From the NCBI GenBank assembly GCA_022578605.1, contig MU394103.1:242101-306100 (forward strand): 64,000 nucleotides of DNA, written 5' to 3'. The position numbers were made by a program, and so were the translations under genes. The stretch comes from Camillea tinctor. Taxonomy: Eukaryota; Ascomycota; Sordariomycetes; Xylariales; Xylariaceae. Positions 34,522 through 47,272 of the stretch are shown one piece after another; positions within the stretch are counted from its first letter, which is position 1; every line of letters starts with the position of its first letter. The notes beneath the pieces are model-generated. The model worked only from the letters and a program-made list of their open reading frames with translations, made no database searches and had not been told where the DNA came from.

Positions 34522-37133
34522 GGTTTTCCTCTTTTTTTTTTTCTTCTTCTCTCTTCAAATATGCTGTTAAATAGCTAGTTAGGTATTAACTGTGAGAGTG
34601 AGATTGAGGTCTTCGAAATAAGTTCGATCGAAAAAAAAAAAAAAAAAGAATTAAGGTATCATGGCTTTCCTCTGTACAACGTCTAAAAGAAAAGTTCGTC
34701 CAAGGTTACTCCCGAGGTTACTCAGGTATATAACCTTTTTTTTCTCTTTGCTTCTAAGGTCTCTCCTTCCCTCCCCTCCTCCCCCCCTAACACACAATTA
34801 AGCCAGCTACGTATTACATACATACTGGCTCCTCCCTCCAAAGCTTCCCAAGATTGTCGGTACTTCGGTTTGTTGCGGGCTAGTCGCTTCTCTCACCGAC
34901 AGGCTCGATTATGACGCTGACTTGCCTAATCGGGGCTATCCAAAGTACGGCTAGCCGCGGAACTGCTGCCTTCTGGTCTTTCTTCTCATAATTCCGCCCA
35001 AATACCGCGTTTGGATTGCTAATAATTCGTTTTGTCTCATTGGCTAGGTCCGTTGCTAAAGAACTGATCTGTACATTTCAACTTCTTTTGTTGTACAGGA
35101 TGTGTGTTAGTCTGTCAGCTTTCCCCATTGTTGTCCGCACCTAGTTGGAGATATCATGATGTACCCATACCCATGGTGTAGTAAGCGTAGATCAAGAGGT
35201 TGGTTTTGGTAACCACGTAGACAAAAATCAATATTTGCTTGAGTGCGGTCCACCAGGTAATATAAAAACAAATCTAGGTCACTATGAATCATCTGTTTCG
35301 GTGACTCGGGAGTTGGTAGGTCGGTAATTCGGTCATGTACTAAGGTCCGGGGGGGTTGCGGTGATGCCCACTTACACCCGTCTCTTCTCCACATATTGCC
35401 GTTCACTTCCAGCTCTTACACTCTTTCAACTCAACCTTTGCTTTTGATTATTACATAGTACATACAGAACTGAACCAGGTTGCAATCCTTCGAGTGCAAT
35501 GCCGATTGGCTCTGTTTCTTGCTGATTTTATAGCCGAATATGAACTCACAATAACGTCACGTTACGTAAAATAGGGTCAAGTGGCAGATGGTCATAGTGT
35601 ACGAAATCCCTATTTATTCACCGACGCATCCCACTAAGTCCCCGCGAATCCGAACTTGCATACCTACTACCTACTCCTATAGGGTTATAATACCTAACTC
35701 CTAACCTTTCAACTGGGGAAAGAAGCACAAACAGAAGAAGCCAAGAAAAAAAATCGAGAAGAAAAAAGATTTTTTCTCACACACTGATATAGCGTAGTGT
35801 GGTGTGTAAAGTCGGGAGTTAACATATCCAAGCACAGCCAGGTGAGGCCTCTCCTACTCCTATGCGGTAAGTAGGACCGTACATCGTCATCATACCCTGA
35901 ACCACGTGGTGTTCATAATATGCACAACTCCTTAACTTATCTGGTAAGGTTAGCACAACATCTCGTATTACACGAGCGTCTAAAGTTTATCTAGGTAGAG
36001 TGTTGCTCATGACTGCTCATGACTGGCTGACTGGTCCAGCTGGTTTCCTATTGACAGAGAAGGAGAGAGGAAAAGAGAACAGGGGTTCCGATAATGCAGT
36101 GTGCAGTAGCGCGCAGTGGGGATGGGATGTGGGGTCCACATGTTCGCAAGGTACGAAAGGTACGAAAAGTACAACATATTCGCGTGATCACCCGACCAGA
36201 AACCAAGTATTCTCTGTAGTACCCCAACTAAATCCACCCGCCGACCCATAATGCTTATTAAACTCCGAAACAAGCAACTTTCATAAAGCTAGCAGACCTC
36301 AGCCAATCCCGTATCGAGAAATGAACATCCCTTCCCCGGTCACTCGACAGGCTCTAAAGGGGGGATTGTCTCATTTGACTGGATGGACGCGGGACCCTTT
36401 GACGAGGGACAAGGTCCTATGCTTTTGGTTATGCGTGTAACCTAGGTAGGTACCTCCTTATGCTGGTATGTAATGTGTATCACTTATTCCCAATACAGGT
36501 ATCACTTCCTCACCTGTTTGTCCTCTTTTTAATATGTTTGTTTCAATACGTTTTACTCGCGTATTATCTGATCGGCCTTATTTATTTTTTATTCATTATT
36601 CTTTTTTTTTATTCACTAACAATTCTTTAATTCCAGCAATCAATTACACACCCACTCAGAGCCTATTCTCGTCAGCTCTGTTTCACTAACCCCTTAAGAC
36701 TTTCCAAATGTTGTAACTGAGGGATCGACCAACTTTCTACTTTCTAACTTTACACACACTCATTCTTTCTCTCTTGCTTCCTTTCCTCTTCTCTCTCTCT
36801 TCCTCTACACACACGACAACGGCGGTATTCACTCCTTCAGAATTATTTTGTTTTGCTCATCCCCGCCATCATCGTGTGCGATTCTTTCAGTTCATATTAT
36901 ACTACTTATACAGTGCCACTCCTTACGATTTTTTGAAAAAGAAGAAGAAAGAGAGAGATTAGAGAAGGTGATTTTTATACGACTATTTGGAAAAGGAAAA
37001 AACCCGTATTGCCAAGAAACACCAAGATCAAAATCCACTTATAGCCTTTGAACGAGACGCCAACGATTGCGATATATATATATTCGAGGAAATAAGACAC
37101 AGAACTAAGAAGACCGAGACGAAGAAGAGGAAA
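34522..37133. other. Intergenic and long 5' leader of the membrane-protein gene
   Basis: This is the divergent region between the P450 (minus) and the small membrane protein (plus). Poly-A runs occur near 34632 and 35746. A CT-rich block at about 36745-36815 precedes an A/G-rich leader up to the start at 37134. The 99-codon minus frame at 35107-35406 shows no family character. No other gene is supported. Confidence 0.5.
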
Positions 37134-37840
37134 ATGGACGAACAGCTCGCCAACTTGACCCCATCCGTGCGGTTTGCCAGACTAGCCCGCCAACTCCTGG
37201 TTCGTGACGATGAAGACGACGCCAAATGCCATCCCTCCCCGAACATCAACCTCTGTGAGAAAACCGGCATCTCATCGCACTCAGCCGAGATCGTGCTTGG
37301 CGTTATATGGTAATTCCACCACCCGATTCCGTCCTTCCTCCCCATCACCACTGTTGTAGTAGTTATTGTTATGTAAAAGAAACCCTCTCTCTCTCTCACA
37401 GAAAAAGAACCAAAAACAAAAGGGACATGGGTTTCTGATCGATTGGGCTGGGGAAATGTTCTCTTTTCCTCTCTCTCTCTAGTTTCCTCATCGTCGGCGC
37501 CACCCTCACGACCCTGACCATCTTCCACCTGCGGCGGCAGCGCAGCGACGCCAGCGAGTGGCCCAAGAACAACCAGGAGCTCGCCGACTACGGCCTCGAC
37601 GTGCCCGAGCCCATCAACAAGCCCAAGAACACGTACCAGCAGCCCAGCAACCCCGGCAGCGGCGGCGGCGGCGGCAAGCCCTCGTCCCGCAACTCGCTGG
37701 ACCACCTCGCCCGCTCCCTGCGCAACCACGACGGCCCCGGCCACCCCGGCAGCCGCGATCACGACTACGGCTACAAGAAGCGCCACGACGACGATATCTC
37801 CCCCAACATGAAGCCGGTTGAGCCGGCGAGCCAGCTCTGA
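37134..37840 (+). CDS. Small single-pass membrane protein with Gly-rich cytosolic tail
   Basis: I do not recognise a named family. Two exons (37134-37309 and 37483-37840) join in frame to give 177 aa; the intron splits the membrane helix. Residues 1-50 contain a possible acidic/Cys segment (DDEDDAKC..CEKTG). One strong hydrophobic helix spans about 52-73 (VLGVICFLIVGATLTTLTIF), followed by a basic HLRRQR stop-transfer. The tail is Pro/Gly/Ser/His-rich and charged (PGSGGGGGKPSSRNSLDHL). There is no cleavable signal, so the N terminus may face outside or the lumen. Fungi have many such short single-pass proteins with disordered tails. The second exon is very GC-rich. The minus-strand frame covering this locus is a shadow. 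Confidence 0.7.
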
Positions 37841-40327
37841 AGGAAACACCACCCTGTAGAAAGGTAGTTGATCGATCGATTGGTTTGTTTGCTTTGGTTT
37901 TCTCATCTTGGGATATATCAGCAGCGGGAAAGGGGGGACCGCGCAGGATGGGGGGAAGAAGTGGAATGGTTTCCACTATTCTCCCTCCCAAATTAAGTCC
38001 CCTGCCGCCTTCGATGCTATCCCTCTGGCTCATAACATAATTCTGTCTGCCGGTCATCCTGGAGATGCTAAGCTATAGAATTATATTTTGCTCCACGGGG
38101 GATTGGGAGGTTAGGAGGTTAGCCTCATCTTTTTTTTTTCGTTGTCTGGATAAAGTCACGGCTTGTACCATAAAGCCGGTGTGTTTAGAGAGAAAGGTTT
38201 CCCTCATTTTCCAGGGGGTCAAACTAAATCATTGTAGGGTAAGGGAAAGGAAGGGAGAGGAGTTGTCCTGTTGTTGTTGATAGTTGAGGTTATCGTTTCG
38301 CCCCGAGAGAAATAGGAAGACCAAAGCCCTTTTTACCTCCGCTTTGGTGAACCCAGCAGCCAAACGGGGAGGGGGGCTTATGGTCTTTTTGCATATGCTC
38401 CTTACAGTCCGGGTTTCTGTTCTTTTGGTGTTTTCTCGGGTGCTATTGGAGGCACGGCAGCATGTACATGTAACACACGCACGTTCCTCGTGGGCGAAAC
38501 CTTTGAATATGAGATACCATTTGCTTTTTTGAGTCCGAGATATGCTATTGTGATAGGGTATGGACTGGTAGGTAGGATATACATATGACACGCCGATGAT
38601 ATCTAACTAACCTACTCTGACCGAGGAGTTGAGCGGATATAAGTTATACTATTAGTATAGCACATTGGAGAGAGTAGCGAACAGTTTTCATAGCGAATGT
38701 AATACCCTTCCCTCATGTTATTCCTCAGTCCCTCCTCTCACGTCCTACACGGTATGTAACCCTCGAGTGCCTAACCCAGCAAGTAGGTAGATCTAGATAA
38801 TCTAGACTCTTCTCACATTATCTGATACTTGCCCGTTTACCTACCTACTCGCCGCTCTACCAACTCTCTCGATCCTAGCACACCACCAGATAACCTATAC
38901 CCAAAACTCCCCGTCAGCAGAACGAGATAAATTAGCCTACGCAAATACCTACGATATTTAGATAGCCCCTTGGTTTTTACAGGTATCCCTTAAATCTCTA
39001 TCTTGTACCACGAGTAAGAGCGCGGGTTATAGTATACATCTAGCCCAAGAGCAGGCTAGATAGATAGATGTGTAGGCTCGGTAGGAAGGGAAGTAGTTGT
39101 CGATACATACGGAGGTTACAATAATATCATCTTCCCCTACTCTCCTATACTATCCAATCCTATCTACTTATCCGTCTGTATATCCTTCGTCTAATCCCAC
39201 AACCATTAACCCCAGCCCCTTTTCTCCTCTACGTCATCCGTCACGGTCCTATCCCTATTCCCATATATTACTTTTTGTCTTGCCTCTTGGATATCCATAG
39301 GTAGTCGTACTACCAACTTTCCGTCAAAGTCATAGGTATTCCTTATTATCTCCTCGTTTCCCTCGTTCGTCCCTTCCTCTTTCTTTCTGATACCTAACCC
39401 ATCCCTTCTCTCTCCCACTAAATCTACAAAAGAAGGGAAAGAGATAGAGAGCGTTAAACTAGGTACTCAACAAAATATCACCAACTAGCAACAATCAAAG
39501 ATCGAAAAGCGAAATACTTTACTCCACGAAATCCCCTTTTCTCTCTCTCTCTCTCTCCTATATCCATCTATCACCTACGAGTTATTCTCTCTCTTTCCTA
39601 TGCCCCCCCAAGAAGCGAAGAATAAAACCCAAATCGAAATCAAATCAAAAAGGAAGAAAAAACACTCATTATTTGACCTCAAAAAATAAATAATAAATAG
39701 ATAAACCCCTAAATAAATAGAAACTAAGTAAACCTAGTTAAACCCCGTAAAGTAAGTAGGTAAAGGAGCAGAAGGTATATTCTCCCTCCCCTCCCGTCTC
39801 TCCCCCCCTTCCCCCTCCCCTTCCCCCTTCCCCCCCCTTCTTTCTTCCACCCTACCCTTTCCCACCTCCACATATCCCTCCTCCCTTTTTTTCTTTCTCA
39901 AAAACCCTTCACCTCAAGAAAATAACAACATAAGTATCGCGTGCGTGTATATGATGTGTGTGTAGTAAGGTTATACGTTTCGTGTTTTTGTTGCGTGCAA
40001 TGTGTGTGTGTGTGTGTGTGTATGTGTGCGTGTTTATGCGTGTCCAAAAAAAAAAGGTAAAAAAATAAAATAATAAGCTCCAAGGCGCTGATGATGATAC
40101 TACTGCCCCTTTAAATTGATCAGGTAATTCCCTTTTTTTTCTCTTATCTCTCTCTCCTTTGACCATATGAGGAAGAAAAAAAATCCATAAGCCATAATCT
40201 ACAAACTTTTACAACTACTTAAAACGTTGCACGTTGTAATGCCTGCCTGCTTTATACACATACGATGCTTTACCATCTAAGTCCCAAAATAAACGCCGCG
40301 CTTCTCACTCACTTCGACCCAAATACA
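37841..40327. other. Intergenic between convergent genes, pyrimidine-rich
   Basis: About 2.5 kb of 3' flanking sequence. From 38690 to 39900 the plus strand is dominated by C and T, with CT and CCCTT runs. A TG repeat lies at 40001-40020. I see no gene or structured RNA. Confidence 0.5.
40001..40020. repeat. TG dinucleotide repeat, about 10 units
   Basis: An uninterrupted TG run is followed by imperfect TGTGTGCGTG. It lies in the 3' flank of the Swi1 gene. Confidence 0.85.
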
Positions 40328-43300
40328 TTAATTATCCAGCCCAGCATACGCACTTAGTTGGTTCAATAGGAACGTCCACTTCTGGTTCTTGAGGGTTTGC
40401 AGAGCGCCCAACAGACTATCTCGTGTCGGTAGGGCGGCTGGCGGTATACTAGTCACATCATTGGGATCTCTCGCCTTCTCGCTTAGCCTCTTTAATGTGG
40501 ACACGCCGAACGTGATAATAGTGGTCAAATCAGTGTCTTCGCGGGGTTGGTTCCTAGGATTGGCGCCGACGCGGGGAGTCGGCTCAGCCTGGGTACACAG
40601 CGTACGAACGAGACGGAAGAGATTTTGCGCAAATCCCTCGCTAGAGGACAGCCAAGCTCTGGTCAACCCCGTCTCATAGCCTGGTGCCAGTTGCGCGATG
40701 ATATCGGCTGCCAGCAAACCCTGCATTAATAACGGCTTACGAGCTTCCACATAGGAAGGCAAGTTCCCGGGGCGACTCTCCTTAGTCTGGTCCGGAATGG
40801 GAGAGATCGCCAATGCAAAGGTACGTGTAAGCAGCTCGTATGGAGTAGAAGCAGCGGCATCGGTAGCAAAGATGGCCTTGTAATATGTTCGGTTCGGCTC
40901 GTCTCTGGCGAGAAGCTTGGCTAACGAGTCGACAGCATGAGGCAGATACAAATGGATCAAGGGCTCGAATGGGGAGAAAACAAGCTTGTCCGCCGTCAAG
41001 TCCGGTACTGGCGATGGAGCAAATGCTAGTAGAAACTGGAGGAGACATAGCGCTTGTTCACGCCCCGGTATCTCTATGGACGCAGCAATGTTAGATAGCA
41101 GAACTATGACGTCTTTCATAAAGTCGAGAGTATTGGAGGCAGAGCCGAGGAGGTTCTCGTGTGTGCCTAAGGATCGGATCACACTGCAAAGGAATTTAAT
41201 GACTACTTCTTCGGCGAGAAGGCCCTGATTCAGCTCCGTGAAAGAGAAATTGCGCAGAATTGTCGTAATAGCCAGCAGTCGGTCCGCAGCATGTTCGAGT
41301 TCATAGTCCTGATCTCCAAAGACATGCACCTTGCGTAAAGTCAGGTTCTCTACGCGACAAGCCCTGGCGACATCCTCGTAACATGAAAGATCTATTTCGT
41401 CGGAGACAGGTTCTGCTTTTTCGGCGAGCAGGTCGACTTGCTCCTCTGCACAATCAATCAGGGACTCCACCAGATCTTCGCACAGCCTCAAGTCCAACGT
41501 GAGACTGGGAATCGTTTCCCGTGAGATGGATCCAAGCGTGTCGAGGGCAAGCCGGACCTCCCCATGTATACCACATTGTAAACTTTTCGTGAGAGCTTGT
41601 ATGTCGATACTGCCTAGCTCCAAGGCCGGCGGTACACCCGGCCTCCACTTTTCCAGCTCGACTCCTAATTTGGCTATCGAATTAAGTTCGAAACCACCAT
41701 GACCTATCTCCCGTGAACAAGGGACATAGACCTCGGGGTCTGCCGAAAAGGGCCCCGGGAAGGGGAGAGTTGATGCACCATTTACATGCGCGCTGTCGGC
41801 CTGTTGATGGGCAGGCAGTATCGCGACACTGCTAGTCTTGCCTGTGGAGGCCGGTGATTGTATAGGGAATTCACCAGTGGCAGGTGTCGCATCTACGCTC
41901 CGCGAAATACTATTTCTCATGTGCCCTTGGGGGGGTCCGGGCTGCTGAGGGCCCATCTGCCCATGCTGCGGTGTAGAGAAGCCGTTAACGTTGGCTTGCG
42001 GTACACCAGGCGCAATCTGCTTGACGGGCGTCTGCACGTGTGGCTGTTGTACTTGATGCTGCCCCGGATGTGGATGTTGGCCCGGCGGCATCTGGCCCAT
42101 CCTCTGAGGAGTCCCCGGGCCTGGAGCCCCTTGCATACTGCCTGGCATAGCCGTTTGCTGCTTCATCTGACTGTTCCGGGACTGCTGCATCGCCCATGCT
42201 TCTTCGAATTTTAGGAGATTTCGCTCGTAGATAGCTTTTACTTGGTTGGGTGCGGAGGGGATTTGTTGCGGATGGAAGCCTACAGATGAGGCGACTTGGG
42301 TCCACAGATTACCACCACAGACGTTGCGATAACCACCAAACTTGGAGACCATATGGAAGAGTTGAAGTAGATGAAGCGGGCGGCCTTCGATGACGGGGTT
42401 CGTATCTAGAGGTAATTGTTTCATGTTCATGAACGTGGTTAGGTTTTTCAAGAAGCTGTCTGGGTTAGATCCTCGAGGCATCGGCGGCTGCTGTTGTTGA
42501 GGGCGCATCATTCCCGGAGGCATCTGGCCGTTTTGCATAGGCATTCCTTGCTTAGCCATCATCCCCCGGCCCTGGGCCATGTTTTGCGCCTGCATTTGTG
42601 CGGCCATGGGCATATTGCCTTGCGCAGCATACTGTTGCTGAAGACGCATCTGGTACATCATCTTCTGTTGGTCTATACTACCACGGCCTTGTGCTTGCAT
42701 TTGCTGCATTTGCTGTATCTGCTGGGGAGTGAACATGGCACCTGGGTGCATTTGGCCCATCTGCGCCATCTGCTGAGGCATCTGTTGAGGCATCTGTTGA
42801 GGCATCTGCTGCGGCATCTGCTGCGGCATCTGCTGCGGCATCTGGCCCATCTGCTGAGGCATCATCTGAGGCGCCATGGGATTTTGAGCAGATGGCGGTC
42901 TGGGCGGTGCAGGTGAGGGCGCATAATTTGGGTTGAACCCTTGAGGGAAATTCTGAGGATTCATGAACATACCCGGCTGCGGCGTGCCACCATGATCGGA
43001 GGGGACAGGCGACGCCTGAGGGCCGAACTGCTGCGACGCAGGTGAAAAAGGATGAGGCGACGCGGTATTAACGCGCTGCGGCACGCTGCCGGGACGAAGC
43101 TGGTTGCCGGCCATGACAGGCGACGGCGACGCGTTCGCAGACCCATTGGGCTGTAGATGTGGATAATGCTGCTGGCCGGGGTTCTGGGGCTGCATCGCAT
43201 TGGGCTGAAACCCAGGGAAGGGCGACTGCTGGGGGGTATCGGCGCGCGACGTGGGCAGCATGCCGGGGTTCTGTCGCGGCGACGCGCCGATGCTATCTTC

Positions 43301-43582
43301 TCTCGGCCGGGGTCGTTTCGAAGGTATTACGGGGTTGGTCTGATAGACGGGATTCGAGAAGGAGGGCGAGGCATTGCGCATCTGGCCATTCTGCATAGCG
43401 GCCATCTGATGATTGGCAAACTGCTGGCCGGCAGCGTTGGGGTTGAATTGGCCCGCATTGGCCATAAAAGCCGCGGGGTCCATCATACCAGCGCCGGCTA
43501 TTGAATTCGGATCGTTCATGTGAGGGAAGCCGTTGCCATTATGGTTGGGGACGGCAGCGGCCTCGTTCATCCAGGAGCTCAT
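40328..43582 (-). CDS. SWI/SNF chromatin-remodelling subunit Swi1 (ARID protein)
   Basis: A homologue of yeast Swi1 and animal BAF250/ARID1, the large ARID subunit of the SWI/SNF nucleosome remodeller, acting in the nucleus in gene activation. One exon gives 1084 aa from the ATG at 43582. The N-terminal 370 residues are Gln/Met/Pro/Asn-rich and probably disordered, with a tandem PQQM repeat near residues 245-270. The ARID DNA-binding domain spans about 370-465 (SFLKNLTTFMNMK, LFHMVSKFGGYRNV, LWTQVASSVGF). A further Gln/Pro-rich linker leads to a helical C-terminal half (about 620-1084) with the Swi1/BAF250-type repeat region (LNQGLLAEEVVIKFL, LCLLQFLLAFAPSP). The open frame runs past the ATG to a CCCAG that looks like an intron acceptor, so an upstream 5' exon, coding or leader, is possible. 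Confidence 0.87.
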   Translation of the reverse strand: MSSWMNEAAAVPNHNGNGFPHMNDPNSIAGAGMMDPAAFMANAGQFNPNAAGQQFANHQMAAMQNGQMRNASPSFSNPVYQTNPVIPSKRPRPREDSIGASPRQNPGMLPTSRADTPQQSPFPGFQPNAMQPQNPGQQHYPHLQPNGSANASPSPVMAGNQLRPGSVPQRVNTASPHPFSPASQQFGPQASPVPSDHGGTPQPGMFMNPQNFPQGFNPNYAPSPAPPRPPSAQNPMAPQMMPQQMGQMPQQMPQQMPQQMPQQMPQQMPQQMAQMGQMHPGAMFTPQQIQQMQQMQAQGRGSIDQQKMMYQMRLQQQYAAQGNMPMAAQMQAQNMAQGRGMMAKQGMPMQNGQMPPGMMRPQQQQPPMPRGSNPDSFLKNLTTFMNMKQLPLDTNPVIEGRPLHLLQLFHMVSKFGGYRNVCGGNLWTQVASSVGFHPQQIPSAPNQVKAIYERNLLKFEEAWAMQQSRNSQMKQQTAMPGSMQGAPGPGTPQRMGQMPPGQHPHPGQHQVQQPHVQTPVKQIAPGVPQANVNGFSTPQHGQMGPQQPGPPQGHMRNSISRSVDATPATGEFPIQSPASTGKTSSVAILPAHQQADSAHVNGASTLPFPGPFSADPEVYVPCSREIGHGGFELNSIAKLGVELEKWRPGVPPALELGSIDIQALTKSLQCGIHGEVRLALDTLGSISRETIPSLTLDLRLCEDLVESLIDCAEEQVDLLAEKAEPVSDEIDLSCYEDVARACRVENLTLRKVHVFGDQDYELEHAADRLLAITTILRNFSFTELNQGLLAEEVVIKFLCSVIRSLGTHENLLGSASNTLDFMKDVIVLLSNIAASIEIPGREQALCLLQFLLAFAPSPVPDLTADKLVFSPFEPLIHLYLPHAVDSLAKLLARDEPNRTYYKAIFATDAAASTPYELLTRTFALAISPIPDQTKESRPGNLPSYVEARKPLLMQGLLAADIIAQLAPGYETGLTRAWLSSSEGFAQNLFRLVRTLCTQAEPTPRVGANPRNQPREDTDLTTIITFGVSTLKRLSEKARDPNDVTSIPPAALPTRDSLLGALQTLKNQKWTFLLNQLSAYAGLDN
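42768..42850 (-). repeat. 12-bp coding repeat (PQQM units) in Swi1
   Basis: Six or so copies of a 12-bp unit encode Pro-Gln-Gln-Met in the disordered N-terminal part of Swi1. Copies differ by synonymous changes (TGAGG versus TGCGG), so the repeat is not brand new. Length variation between strains is likely. Confidence 0.8.
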
Positions 43583-44578
43583 GACGGGTGGAGTCGCGAA
43601 GGGGAACCCATCTGACTGGGAATCAGGCAACGTCAGCAATCAAGATGCAAATAAGTTAGTCCATTGAGATGGAATAACTAATGAAAGAGATGGATAGTGT
43701 CGGACGCAGACGTTGTCGCGATGGAAAAGTCGCGTCGCGGGTCGAATATTGGGGGGTGGGCTTGTTCTGGTCAAGTTTGACCGGGACGGTGGATATATTT
43801 TTGCTGGGTGCTGGGTGATGAATGCTTTGGTGCGGATGCTGTTTTGCGATCGGGGTAAGGAAAAAAAAATATCAAACCGGAAAAAAAAAGAATCTTAGTT
43901 GGTATGGGTATGGGGGCGGTGATGGTAAATTGAAAAGTCAGGCAATGAATGGGTGGATATGGATAGAGAGGAAGGGAGGGGGTCTAGTGAGTGTAAGTGT
44001 AAGTGTAAGAGCAACAAATTGGTAACAGAACAATATGTACGGAGTAAAATGTACGGAGCAAAATGTAAATTGGTAGGGGAAATGGGTATTGTAGCAGGCT
44101 GGGAAATCACTAGCAAATGGTTGAATCAGCGCACAACTGACTTGATGCTAGCAGGAGTAAGAGGCCTGTAAGTCCACTAGCCTTTCAGTAACTAGATATG
44201 CTGACAGGCAACAAAACAGCAGATATGATAGGTAGCTTAACAGATAACCGAGATGCTACCTAAGGCCAGGCATGGGGGGAAAGGGCAGAATAGAGAGAGA
44301 CAGAGAGAAACAGAGAGCGACAAGACACCCTGAACACTAAAAAAAAAAAAAAAAACACCAGCGCGGAACGATTATGAGGATATTTTAGTGCAGTGAAACT
44401 GGAGACGGCGTTTATGTCGCTTTCGACCACAACGCGCTTGTTCGCTTGACCAAGCCCCCCAAACCTGAATACAAAGTAGAAAAGGCCTGACGTGGTGCGC
44501 GTACCTAGTTTCCCTTATCGTTTGGCTAGTAGTGTATGTGTAAGGCAATCAAGATAGACTAGAGTTAGATAGAGAGAA

Positions 44579-44598
44579 ATGATGATGATGATGATGAT
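44579..44598. repeat. GAT trinucleotide repeat
   Basis: Six consecutive GAT/ATG units with imperfect copies after them, upstream of Swi1. Confidence 0.75.
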
Positions 44599-47024
44599 TA
44601 TGATAATAATGGATGATGATCGCGACGGGTTTGCGTCCCGACTATGCGAACAGATTCGACCAACACCCAAAACAGATGCGGATACCCAGCACTAACAGAT
44701 GGTATATGAGAAGTCATGGGACGATATCTTCGCATCTATCCATTATACTTGTTTTTGGAATATATCGGCCGACCGGGGGTGGATGGGTGTGTGGGTGTGT
44801 GTATGTGTGTATGTGTGTGGTAGAATAGAATACCAGAGGGGGGGAATTGAAAATAGAGTAATGGAAAAAAAAAAAGATAGTCAGTCTTACCTAACAGGCG
44901 CGTTTGGGGGGGAAGAAGGGAGTTGGAGTGGAAAGAAGATTGTGTCTATGTGTGTGTACGGCAATGTGTGGTAATGTGTATGGTGGTGGTGATGGTAAGT
45001 GTGTATACGATACGTGCGTGTATCTGTGTGTTTGCCTTTTTCGGGGTACCGGAATCTTAACAAATCTAATAAAAAAAGGTTCTGTATGATAAAAAAAAAA
45101 AACTTAGGTTCTGTAATCGTCCTTGTCTACAAAGTCTCTCTCTCTCTGGTGGTCTGGGAGGAGAGGGCGAAACGAGGCGAGGCGAGAAAGGCACCTTTCT
45201 GGGTGGAGGAAAGGCTGGATCAAGATTTTTTGTCGGTTTCAATCACAGAACGCCAAGAACTAGAGGGAACGTGAAATAGTTAGGACTAGCCACCGAGATT
45301 GAATGGCCAGGTTGGTCGGTTGTTCAGTGGAGCTAAGCCTGTATGGGTTTAGACCAGATGTGATGCGAGCTCGTGTATCCGCCAGGTGTGTCTTCTCTGT
45401 CGGATTGGCCACTGGCGGTTCAGGATCGGTGAGAGTATGGCATGGCACAAGACGCGTGGGCTTGCTGGGTGGAGAAAACAACAACCGTAAGAGACAGAGT
45501 ATCTTTTGGCAGACTCTCCCACCAAAAAAGAACCTGACTGTCTATCCCGAGGATTACCCCGGGGAAAATCAAAATAAGAGAGCACAGACCATTCTCCTCC
45601 AGCTTAGAGAGTGAAACTAGGGTAGTGTAGCTTGACAAAGCCCGCTAACTTTAGATAGCACTGCCAGCACTGCCACAATTACACCCAGCTCACTGACTGC
45701 TGACTGCTACCTACACTGTTAGGTAACCTCTGCTACCGCTAGGTACCTGACCTTTACCAGGTCAGGCCAAACAGCAAACCAGTAAATAAGAGAACAAAAA
45801 CGGAAAGAAAAAAAAAAGGAATAGACAAGGAAATATGCAACAAACCAAAACTTACAACAAGATCCAACCAAGCTTGAAGATACCTCGAAAAGATTCCAAA
45901 TACGCCATCTTCGCAAAGATGAAATAAAACAAACTCGGTGTATCATTCGAGATGAGCGTTGGTGGTTCGATTTCCTTTTTATTCTTCTTTTCTTTTTCTT
46001 TCCTTCTGGCTTGTTTTTTTAAAGGGACCAGGAGTGAGGGGGAAAAAAAAAAGAATAATAATTCAGAATGAAAGTAAAAAAGAATGCAGAAGAAAAGAAG
46101 CAACATCCGGAGGCATCAAGACTTCTTGTCCTATCCCTGGTAGATGCTCCATTCCAGTCTCACCGTTTAGCGGCCAGGAAGGGATCACCACATTGCGTGT
46201 GCATGTATCACCACGTCAAAGGCGTCCGTCTGCCCTCCGGTTCGCATATTTGCGCCTAGCCATTGCAGCACACGTAGCAAGTGTGGTTCTCCGTCATCGG
46301 ACCCTTTCCTATTTCCTCGATTCCTTGAGTCACTTGTTACCGTGCCGTGTGTATCATCTTTCCTTGTCCTCGCGCGGCGCCCGGCCCATTCGACAACCCA
46401 TCAACTTGACCATATGAAGGACGTGGTATTATATGAAAAATAAAAGAAGGGTAAGGAATAAGAAGAGCCCGTAAAAGATGAAGAATCAAGAGTCATCCTC
46501 TGAATCAGGAAAGAATTCCTAATATTGGATCCGTAGAGAGGGGGACGGAGGGCCACACCATGATAAACCCTTCTTAACCTCGGCAGTACGGTAGGACCTT
46601 GCAGGAGAATAAAAGAAAGAACAGAATAGGAACCCTCATCGTCATCGAGCTGAACTTTGTAAACGGCCGATGGACCTGAATCTCCGAAGGTGCCGTAATG
46701 GGAAAGAAAACCCCATCCTCGATCCAGCAGTTGGTTTATATAGTTGATATGCCGGGGCTGCAGATCGCCTGCGCGGTACACTGTTCTAGTCAGAGCGCGC
46801 GGCGAAGCGAGCAAGATATGCTTGGCAGGATCGATGAGTATATATATACATAGTAGGTATATATGTAATTTAGGTTTGACCGGATGAAAAAGAATCGTCC
46901 GGTAATGAAGTCATCTTGTGAGCCATAGCGCCAGCTATAGCTATTCTCAACACAGCCATGACGATGATGGTCATGGCCATGCTAAAGCATAATAATGATG
47001 AGGATAATGGCTAGCTCGACACAT

Positions 47025-47042
47025 ACACACACACACACACAC
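47025..47042. repeat. CA dinucleotide repeat
   Basis: An uninterrupted CA run of about nine units flanked by ACATACACAC on both sides. Confidence 0.8.
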
Positions 47043-47272
47043 ATACACACGAACAGCTACGTAATGTGGTGGCTGCAGGGCTGAAAATGCTGACAATAAC
47101 TGCTGTATTGGTGCAAGTCGCAGCGAGAGGTCCGAGTCTGACGGCTGCAAGTGTAACCAATGGGACGACATCGGTGATCCATGGCTGCGGGTTGCTTGTG
47201 GGTTGCAAGGACCTAGACGATCCCAAACCAAACGGATAGTTCGTCTTTTAAGGAATGGTGAGAGAAGACAGG

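Noticed and set aside
37028..37906. 292-codon minus-strand frame over the small membrane-protein gene
   Set aside because: It crosses the intron and both GC-rich exons of the plus-strand gene and shows only Val/Ala/Gly-rich shadow text.
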